Shown piece after piece: positions 16,366 through 21,791 of a DNA stretch of 21,791 bases (within the stretch, counting starts at the first letter, position 1; each line of letters starts with the position of its first letter). The DNA is from JAKASV01 sp964595035. GTDB taxonomy: Bacteria; Babelota; Babeliae; Babelales; Vermiphilaceae. The notes beneath the pieces were generated by a model. It ran no database searches. It was not told where the DNA came from and saw nothing but the letters and a program-made list of their open reading frames with translations. The DNA is taken from NCBI GenBank assembly GCA_964595035.1, contig CAZQNW010000014.1:1-21791 (forward strand). Direction: 5' to 3'. The translations under genes were made by a program, and so were the position numbers.

Positions 16366-17724
16366 TCACCCTATTGATTTATCCATTTCGAGCAAGATAA
16401 GACGATTCAACTCAAGTGCATATTCCATCGGCAGCTCATTAACAAAATCAGTCACAAAGCCATTAACAAGCAATACGCGCGCCACTGCAGCATCAATGCC
16501 GCGGCTTGCAAGATAAACCATCTGCGACTCGTCTAAAGAACTTACACTTGCTTCGTGGCCTATGCGTGCGTCAGGCATAGCAACATTCAAGTATGGGCTT
16601 GAGGTTGCTTTTGAATGTTCATCAAGTAATAGGGTATCACATTGCACATGAGTATGCGCTTCTGTAGCACCTCGTTCAACATTAATACTTCCCGCGTATG
16701 ATGCAATACCACCTGAATGGCACAATGATTTCGATACAATAGTTGCGCGCGTAGAACATCCACGATGTATAATTTTGCCACCTGTATGCTGATGTTGTGC
16801 TGCTCCCGATACAGCCAGCGACATCATATAGCCTTGCGCTCGATCTCCTTGTAAAATCATACATGGGTATTTCATAGTAGCACAACCGCCAAAATTACCA
16901 TCGATCCATTCCATATAGCCATCAGCCGCAACCTGAGCTCTTTTAGTGACTAAGTTATATACATTAGTAGACCAATTTTGTATGGTAGTATAGCGTACAC
17001 GAGCTTGCTCCGCTACAAATATCTCTACAACGGCACTGTGCAAAGCTTGTGTTGAATACAAAGGAGCGCTACAGCCTTCAATATAATGTATGCAACTTCC
17101 TTTATCCGCTATAATCAACGTACGTTCAAATTGGCCCATATGTTCAGCTTGTATTCTAAAATATGCTTGTACAGGCAATTCAACTGTTATCTTTTCGGGA
17201 ACATAAATAAACATTCCTCCACTCCATACAGCACTATTAAGAGCAGCAAATTTATTATCGTGAAATGGGACAATCGAGCCCATGTATTTCTGAACAATAT
17301 CAGGATATGCTTGAACGGCATAATCCATTGAGCAAAAAATTACACCTTGTGCGCGCCATGATTCTTTAAGACTTTCATACAGCACTTCAGATTCATATTG
17401 AGCACTCACACCGGCAAGAGCATATTGTTCAGCTTGTGGAATACCTAACTTTTCAAACGTATCTTTAATCTCTGCAGGCACATCTTGCCACGAATATGCT
17501 TGCGCTTGGAACGGCTTGCTGTAAAAACAAATATCATCAACATCCAATGCTGAAAGATCAACACCCCATGTCGGCAACGGCAAAGCATTGAACTGCTCAT
17601 ATGCCGCTAAACGCCAAGACCTCATCCAATCAGGTTCATGCTTACTCGCACTAATATATTCAATAACAGACTGCGAGATGCCTTTTACATAGTTGTCGCA
17701 TGAAGAATGATTAAATTCCTTCAT
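16366..17724 (-). CDS. sufB: Fe-S cluster assembly scaffold SufB
   Basis: 452 residues, slightly shorter than E. coli SufB (495). Hallmarks are the N-terminal EPDWMRSWRLAA block (30-41), GKIIHRGCSTRATIVSKS (316-333), HTHVQCDTLLL with Cys362 (equivalent to E. coli Cys405), GHEASVSSLDESQMVYLASR with Glu391, and the ending VNGFVTDFVNELPMEYAL. SufB is the main scaffold subunit that carries the nascent cluster and works with SufC ATP hydrolysis. The ATG at 17724 starts the family N-terminus; an upstream in-frame ATG (17748) would add eight hydrophobic residues and is unlikely. The start overlaps the end of sufC by 14 nt, so translation is coupled. Confidence 0.95.
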   Translation of the reverse strand: MKEFNHSSCDNYVKGISQSVIEYISASKHEPDWMRSWRLAAYEQFNALPLPTWGVDLSALDVDDICFYSKPFQAQAYSWQDVPAEIKDTFEKLGIPQAEQYALAGVSAQYESEVLYESLKESWRAQGVIFCSMDYAVQAYPDIVQKYMGSIVPFHDNKFAALNSAVWSGGMFIYVPEKITVELPVQAYFRIQAEHMGQFERTLIIADKGSCIHYIEGCSAPLYSTQALHSAVVEIFVAEQARVRYTTIQNWSTNVYNLVTKRAQVAADGYMEWIDGNFGGCATMKYPCMILQGDRAQGYMMSLAVSGAAQHQHTGGKIIHRGCSTRATIVSKSLCHSGGIASYAGSINVERGATEAHTHVQCDTLLLDEHSKATSSPYLNVAMPDARIGHEASVSSLDESQMVYLASRGIDAAVARVLLVNGFVTDFVNELPMEYALELNRLILLEMDKSIG

Positions 17725-18487
17725 AACCACCACAATGTATAGAATCAATTAAAGAAGAATCACCTGAACGCATAATAGTTCCTGCTTGCATGATATGAAC
17801 ACAATCAGGACGCAACAAATCTAAAAATCCCTTTTGATGGCTAATAACCAAAAAACTTGCCAAAGGATGCTGATCACGATAAGTATTAAGTACACGCGCA
17901 ACTAATAATTGTGTATCAATATCAAGCCCGGAATCTAATTCATCAAGAATAACTAACTTAGGTTGCAATACAAGAATCTGCAAAAGTTCCAGTTTCTTTT
18001 TTTCCCCACCTGAAAAGCCGCTATCCAAGGGACGATGCAACCAGGATCTGCTCACACCAATCTGATCAGCCGCACTTTCTATCCTTGCCGTATAATCGAC
18101 TAAAGAAAAAGCATCAACATCACGAGCACGAACAGCTTCTTTTAATAAAGAATAAATTGATAATCCCGGAATAGCTACAGGAGCTTGGAAAGCAAGAAAA
18201 ATTCCTTTGCACGCACGTTGCCAATGAGGAACAGAAAGAAGGTCGCTACCCTCATATATAATACTACCTGATGTTACTTTATAGCGAGGATGCCCCATAA
18301 TGGTATAAGCCAATGAGCTCTTTCCTGATCCGTTTGCCCCCATCAGTACATGCATTGTGCCAGGTAAAATTTGCAAAGATATATCATGCAACACATTTTT
18401 TTCACCTACAGACACGAAAAGGTTTACAAGCTGAATAAAATCGCTTAAGCAGATATGATGTAAATCTTCATAAAAGTTTGTTTTCAT
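17711..18487 (-). CDS. sufC: Fe-S cluster assembly ATPase SufC
   Basis: 258 residues with complete ABC ATPase motifs: Walker A GANGSGKS (50-57), Q-loop FLAFQAP (97-103), signature FSGGEKKK (158-165) with the Lys-rich ending typical of SufC, Walker B LVILDELDSGLD (178-189) and H-loop His217. It is soluble and drives conformational change in SufBC2D. The start at 18487 is preferred: a good promoter -10 ends only 8 nt upstream, and the longer frame to 18532 would run through that promoter. Even so, the protein has about 16 residues more than usual before the first strand. No ribosome site is visible, so the message may be leaderless. It is first in sufC-sufB-sufD. Confidence 0.95.
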   Translation of the reverse strand: MKTNFYEDLHHICLSDFIQLVNLFVSVGEKNVLHDISLQILPGTMHVLMGANGSGKSSLAYTIMGHPRYKVTSGSIIYEGSDLLSVPHWQRACKGIFLAFQAPVAIPGLSIYSLLKEAVRARDVDAFSLVDYTARIESAADQIGVSRSWLHRPLDSGFSGGEKKKLELLQILVLQPKLVILDELDSGLDIDTQLLVARVLNTYRDQHPLASFLVISHQKGFLDLLRPDCVHIMQAGTIMRSGDSSLIDSIHCGGYEGI

Positions 18488-18495
18488 AATAATGT

Positions 18496-18524
18496 AGTAT
18501 AAATATAAGATGGACCATTTACAA
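18496..18524 (-). promoter_or_regulatory. Promoter of sufCBD
   Basis: Minus strand -35 TTGTAA (18519-18524), 17-nt spacer and -10 TATACT (18496-18501). The -10 lies 8 nt before the sufC ATG at 18487, which puts the expected transcription start at or next to the start codon. The spacer carries TCTTATAT, a near match to the element at sufS and sufU. Confidence 0.6.
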
Positions 18525-18611
18525 CGAGTCATCTATTTTTATTCAATATTTTTTATGGTACATTGCTTATAGTTCATGCCCTTAAGTACATAATGATACT
18601 AAGGATTTATT

Positions 18612-19790
18612 ATGCTACATGCATTGTGTCTACTATTATTAACATCTATACTTGCAATGCTGACATTCCCCACGACTGCCATGCCAGAACAACAAGCGGT
18701 TCAAGCCCGGATAGTACATTATAATACTCAAGCATCATTGTTATATGAACAGGCTTTTTTTTTAGAACTTCTAATTGCAACATTAGCATCACGAAGATAT
18801 GATGAATTTAATGCTGATGTAGCCTTAGCTCATTCCAGAATTACGACACAGGTTATATCCTCTATTGAACATAGGGAACTACCTTTTGACGACGACATCC
18901 CACCGCATGAAATATTTTCTCTTTCAAACATATATTATGTATGCATGTATCTTATCAATCAAAATACGTTTCACAAGCTATGTAATGAACTGCTCTGGAT
19001 AAGACAACATCATGAGCTTAAGCTTTTAACTCATATGTTAACACTCTTATTGGCCTTTATCGAACACCATAAAATAAGCCCAAGCTGTAGTTTATCATAC
19101 CTTAATTCACAAGCTCAAAATTTTATACAACTTATACAGTACTATCAAAGAGAATGCCCCTCTCTACGTACTTCATATACCGAATACGTACGTATATTAA
19201 GAGAACAGGTAATTTGCTATGGAGGCGCAACTCAGCATCTTTTTCATAAATATTTCAAACCCCAGCAAAAATTTTTGCCTTTATTACTTGATAGTAGTAC
19301 TGAACCAATGTTATATACGTCCGTAATGCATGATGCCACAGTATACCTTTATGAATATAACCAAACTATGGATATGAAACAGCCTGCTAAAAAAAGAAAA
19401 TCTGAAGATTCAAAACCGCAAATTCCTGTAATGCAGTTTATGCCGTGTCTCCCTCATTTTTTAAGAAATCATCATGATTTATTTACAGCCTATGATTACC
19501 AGGAATATCTGGCATCGCATATTGCCCATGTTATAGAAAAACCTGATGAACTTCCTTTGTTTTTACAAGATTTTTTTATATCGTATCGCACAAACCATGA
19601 AGCACTCCAATACCTTTTTGCGCACTCAGACGAGGAACATAATATTCTAGGAGCAAATTCACTAGTTCCTTTACAAGAGGCTTGTAAGATACTTCAACAT
19701 ATACAAGAACATCCGGCAACTACAAAACATTACATACAAGAACTGAAAACTATATTAGAAAAACACTATCAAGAAAGAATAGCGTCATAA
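18612..19790 (+). CDS. Secreted protein of unknown function with a basic patch
   Basis: 392 residues, no recognised domain. The N-terminus is a strong signal peptide (hydrophobic 4-20, likely cleavage after Thr-Thr-Ala at 21-23). The mature part is mostly helical, rich in Leu, His, Gln and Tyr, with a charged, probably disordered insert at about 255-270 that includes PAKKRKSED. AAGGA lies 7 nt before the ATG. The gene is transcribed away from sufCBD, and its stop is separated by only 1 nt from the stop of the convergent GspE-type ATPase gene. The basic patch looks like a eukaryotic nuclear localisation signal, which would make sense only if the protein reaches a host cell; this is speculative. 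Confidence 0.78.
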   Translation: MLHALCLLLLTSILAMLTFPTTAMPEQQAVQARIVHYNTQASLLYEQAFFLELLIATLASRRYDEFNADVALAHSRITTQVISSIEHRELPFDDDIPPHEIFSLSNIYYVCMYLINQNTFHKLCNELLWIRQHHELKLLTHMLTLLLAFIEHHKISPSCSLSYLNSQAQNFIQLIQYYQRECPSLRTSYTEYVRILREQVICYGGATQHLFHKYFKPQQKFLPLLLDSSTEPMLYTSVMHDATVYLYEYNQTMDMKQPAKKRKSEDSKPQIPVMQFMPCLPHFLRNHHDLFTAYDYQEYLASHIAHVIEKPDELPLFLQDFFISYRTNHEALQYLFAHSDEEHNILGANSLVPLQEACKILQHIQEHPATTKHYIQELKTILEKHYQERIAS

Positions 19791-19791
19791 C

Positions 19792-20949
19792 TTATAAAAG
19801 TACACGTACAAGTTCATGTAATGTTATACATCCTTGTTGCACCTTGGATAACCCATCAGTAATTAATGGTTTCATTCCAGCAGCAAGCGCCTGATTAACT
19901 ACTATATCTATATCAGGCCTTTGCATGATTTTAGACCGGAGAGAAGGTGTCACCGTTAATAATTCAAAAATTCCAATACGACCTTTATACCCAAGATTAA
20001 AGCACTCCGAACAACCTGCCCCTTTATATAATGGTATAGGCCCATACCCAAGTCTATTCAAAAGCACAATTTCCTGATCATCAGGATCAACTTTGACACG
20101 ACAACAAGGACAAATAGTACGTGCAAGGCGCTGAGCTAAAACACCACTCACTGCCGCATTAATTAAAAAAGGTTCAATACCCATGTCAATAAGGCGCATA
20201 ATCACAGTCGAAGCATCATTCGTATGGATAGTGCTTAAAACCAAATGACCTGTCAATGAAGCTTCAATGGCTACTTGAGCAGTTTGTTTATCTCTAATTT
20301 CCCCAATCATTATGATATCAGGATCTTGTCTTAATAATGAGCGCATACCTGTTTCGAATGTAAATCCTACTTCGGGATTAATTTGAGATTGAGTAATACC
20401 TGATAGTGTATATTCAACAGGATCTTCTAAAGTTACAATATTTTTTTCAGAAGAAAGTAACGATGACAATGCAGCATAGAGTGTCGTTGTCTTACCTGAA
20501 CCGGTTGGACCTGAAACTAAAAAAAAACCACTCGAGCGCGCCAGCAATGTCCTAAAATCGGCAAGCATCTGCTCGCTAAATCCGAGTTTTTCGAGTGCAA
20601 CCATGTGCTGATCACGATCAAGAATACGTACAACAACTTTTTCACCATAAATAGAAGGGAATGTTGAAACACGCAAATCTATATCTTGTCCCTGAACATT
20701 AATTTTGAACTTACCATCATGAGGAACACGTTTTTCTGTCGTATCAATCTGAGCTAATACCTTGATGCGTGAACTTATATGAGTTATACCTGAACCCGAG
20801 ATCGTTTCTTTATCATAAAGAACCCCATCTATGCGCCACCTGATACGCAACACGTTTTCATACGGTTCAAGATGAATATCTGACGCTCTATGATCAATAG
20901 CATCACAAATAAGCTTATTAACAAAATCAATAACAGATTCTTCTTTCAC
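19792..20949 (-). CDS. GspE/PilB-type secretion or pilus ATPase, catalytic part
   Basis: 385 residues covering the C-terminal two thirds of a type II secretion / type IV pilus assembly ATPase: RASDIHLEPY (21-30), the Arg fingers in VLRIRWRIDG (33-42), Walker A GPTGSGKTT (147-155), Asp box EDPVEY (175-180), Walker B DPDIIMIGEIRD (209-220), His box LTGHLVLSTIHTNDA (232-246) and a zinc site CxxC at 280-283 plus CxxC at 313-316. It powers pseudopilin or pilin assembly at the inner membrane. The usual N-terminal domain is absent but is encoded just upstream as a separate ORF (20952-21527). The start is GTG at 20949, 2 nt after that ORF's TAG, in a different frame. PilB and GspE cannot be told apart from this alone. 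Confidence 0.9.
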   Translation of the reverse strand: MKEESVIDFVNKLICDAIDHRASDIHLEPYENVLRIRWRIDGVLYDKETISGSGITHISSRIKVLAQIDTTEKRVPHDGKFKINVQGQDIDLRVSTFPSIYGEKVVVRILDRDQHMVALEKLGFSEQMLADFRTLLARSSGFFLVSGPTGSGKTTTLYAALSSLLSSEKNIVTLEDPVEYTLSGITQSQINPEVGFTFETGMRSLLRQDPDIIMIGEIRDKQTAQVAIEASLTGHLVLSTIHTNDASTVIMRLIDMGIEPFLINAAVSGVLAQRLARTICPCCRVKVDPDDQEIVLLNRLGYGPIPLYKGAGCSECFNLGYKGRIGIFELLTVTPSLRSKIMQRPDIDIVVNQALAAGMKPLITDGLSKVQQGCITLHELVRVLL

Positions 20950-20951
20950 AA

Positions 20952-21527
20952 CTAATCCAATACGTCTTCATCGCTTATCGGAAATGTATCATCAAAATCT
21001 TTTTCAGCTTTTTCCTGGCGTACCCAACGATCCTCTAGACGCTCAGATCGGAGGTCAATGTCTTGAGGAACCTCCGTAATCGCTTGGTCATAAAATTCTG
21101 TTATGGCACTTGTTATATCCCTTCTAATACCCACTGTAAACCGAACATCATAGGAAACATAATCACCTATAATAGACAGTAATCGCGGGTCATCAGGCTC
21201 ACTGGCAACAACAACCAAAATATCATCTTCAACATCCATAGGAATAAAGGCATAGCGATGTAAAATATCTTTAGGAAATTTATGAAGAAGAAATGTCTGA
21301 AAAAAGTAACCTACAACATCAACAGCAGGAACCTTATATAATTGACTCAGAGCTTTTAAAATATCTTCTTTAGCAACAAGTCCTTGTTCAAGTAAGAAAT
21401 CATCAAAATGCTCTTTGGAAGATTCTTTAAACAAGCGCTGCAAATTATATGCTTCTTTATCGGAAATAATTTTATTTCTCAAAAGAATATTCGTAAGCTC
21501 TTTGGCAAATGAAGCATGCTTAACCAT
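20952..21527 (-). CDS. Stand-alone GspE/PilB N-terminal domain (T2SSE-N / MshEN-like)
   Basis: 191 residues from the ATG at 21527. The sequence carries the pattern of the GspE/PilB N-domain: LLEQGLVAKEDILKALSQLY, then PKDILHRYAFIPM, DILVVVASEPDDP and VGIRRDITSAITEFY, followed by an acidic linker rich in Asp and Glu. In relatives this domain is fused to the ATPase and docks on the platform or on GspL/PilM-like partners. Here it ends in TAG, and the ATPase begins 2 nt later in another frame; the two lengths add up to a normal PilB (about 575 residues). Either a natural split with coupled translation or a recent frameshift. The start is fixed by AAGGAG 6 nt upstream; the longer frame to 21557 has no such site. 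Confidence 0.85.
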   Translation of the reverse strand: MVKHASFAKELTNILLRNKIISDKEAYNLQRLFKESSKEHFDDFLLEQGLVAKEDILKALSQLYKVPAVDVVGYFFQTFLLHKFPKDILHRYAFIPMDVEDDILVVVASEPDDPRLLSIIGDYVSYDVRFTVGIRRDITSAITEFYDQAITEVPQDIDLRSERLEDRWVRQEKAEKDFDDTFPISDEDVLD

Positions 21528-21533
21528 AAAGCT

Positions 21534-21539
21534 CTCCTT
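21534..21539 (-). promoter_or_regulatory. Ribosome binding site fixing the start at 21527
   Basis: AAGGAG on the minus strand, 6 nt before the ATG. Its first bases overlap the TAA of the upstream membrane-protein gene (21538-21540), so the two genes are in one operon with coupled translation. Confidence 0.75.
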
Positions 21540-21791
21540 AGCCAAGACGAATTCCAATTAAAAACCCAATAAAAAAGCTCAAAACAAGAATTACATGTGC
21601 CTTCACCCAATTCCAATATGCACAAAGCAATGTAGAGTCCTGTGTTGACACAAGACCAAAGCATTCTTGCAATTTATCTACATTGAAAGAAAGATTTATA
21701 ATCTGAAATTGATGAAGTAAGAATAAACCTAACAATGTTAAAACAATAGTAATAAACGCGCCGCTAAACCGTTTTAATGAATAACCTATCA
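21538..21791 (-). CDS. Small two-span membrane protein (5' end outside window)
   Basis: The frame is open from the right edge to the TAA at 21538, giving at least 83 residues. Two hydrophobic spans are visible, one near the visible N-terminal end (GAFITIVLTLLGLFLL) and one at the very C-terminus (AHVILVLSFFIGFLIGIRLG), separated by a loop of about 35 residues with two Cys. The arrangement, span - NLSF segment - span ending in a Gly-rich helix, recalls LapA/DUF1049 proteins, but the loop is longer and the match is weak. The stop overlaps the ribosome site of the GspE N-domain gene, so it is probably the preceding gene in the same operon. A TTG at 21735 is possible as a start but unnecessary if the gene begins outside the window. 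Confidence 0.6.
   Translation of the reverse strand, partial: IGYSLKRFSGAFITIVLTLLGLFLLHQFQIINLSFNVDKLQECFGLVSTQDSTLLCAYWNWVKAHVILVLSFFIGFLIGIRLG

Noticed and set aside
18488..18532. Longer start for SufC at 18532
   Set aside because: It would run through the -35/-10 pair at 18496-18524 and add residues unlike any SufC N-terminus.
21479..21664. 61-residue minus-strand ORF over the start of the GspE N-domain gene
   Set aside because: It overlaps two better supported frames (the membrane protein ending at 21538 and the N-domain starting at 21527) and has no ribosome site of its own.

Overview
The window reads as AT-rich bacterial chromosome with sigma-70-like promoters, Shine-Dalgarno sites, ATG/GTG/TTG starts and TGA used as a stop. 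Three traits point to an intracellular, reduced-genome bacterium: many signal-peptide proteins I cannot place in any family, a very large exported Sel1-repeat protein, and a compact SUF iron-sulfur pathway next to GspE/PilB-type machinery. My best guess is Candidatus Dependentiae (TM6/Babelae). That is inference from gene content; there is no rRNA or other marker here to prove it. A run of 100 N (10611-10710) shows this is a scaffolded draft assembly.

Layout. 1-1540 (minus): a secreted protein broken by a frameshift at an A8 tract and running off the left edge. 1745-3999 (plus): an FAD-dependent UDP-galactopyranose-mutase-like oxidoreductase and a UDP-sugar epimerase, overlapping by 4 nt, likely for surface glycans. 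4123-5253 (plus): dnaJ, ended by the only good hairpin terminator seen, shared with convergent nurA. 5321-6866 (minus): sufU then nurA, 13 nt apart. 7055-7882 (plus): an exported HAD hydrolase whose 3' end overlaps that of a TVP38/DedA-like membrane protein (7874-8569, minus). 8692-9465 and 9569-10321 (minus): two secreted orphans, the second directly behind sufS (10338-11426, containing the N gap). 11516-15394 (minus): a roughly 1290-residue exported Sel1-repeat protein. 15558-18487 (minus): sufC-sufB-sufD as a tight operon. 18612-19790 (plus): a secreted orphan. 19792-21791 (minus): a small membrane protein followed by a GspE/PilB ATPase split into two coupled ORFs.

How the genes work together. 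SufS takes sulfur from cysteine, SufU accepts it, and SufBCD is the scaffold/ATPase complex that builds clusters. All five parts lie within about 12 kb but in three transcription units separated by unrelated genes. Their putative promoters share a short TTCTTATAT-like element and give very short leaders. The rest looks like envelope and host-interaction functions: glycan precursors, a pilus or type II secretion motor, exported repeat and coiled-coil proteins, and an exported phosphatase-like enzyme.

No gene-free stretch exceeds about 205 nt. The longest gaps are 1541-1744 (holds one strong minus-strand promoter), 6867-7054 (sufU promoter; no clear plus promoter), 15416-15557 (no convincing site), 18488-18611 (sufC promoter), 4000-4122 and 8570-8691. 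I saw no tRNA, rRNA, CRISPR array, insertion sequence or phage gene.
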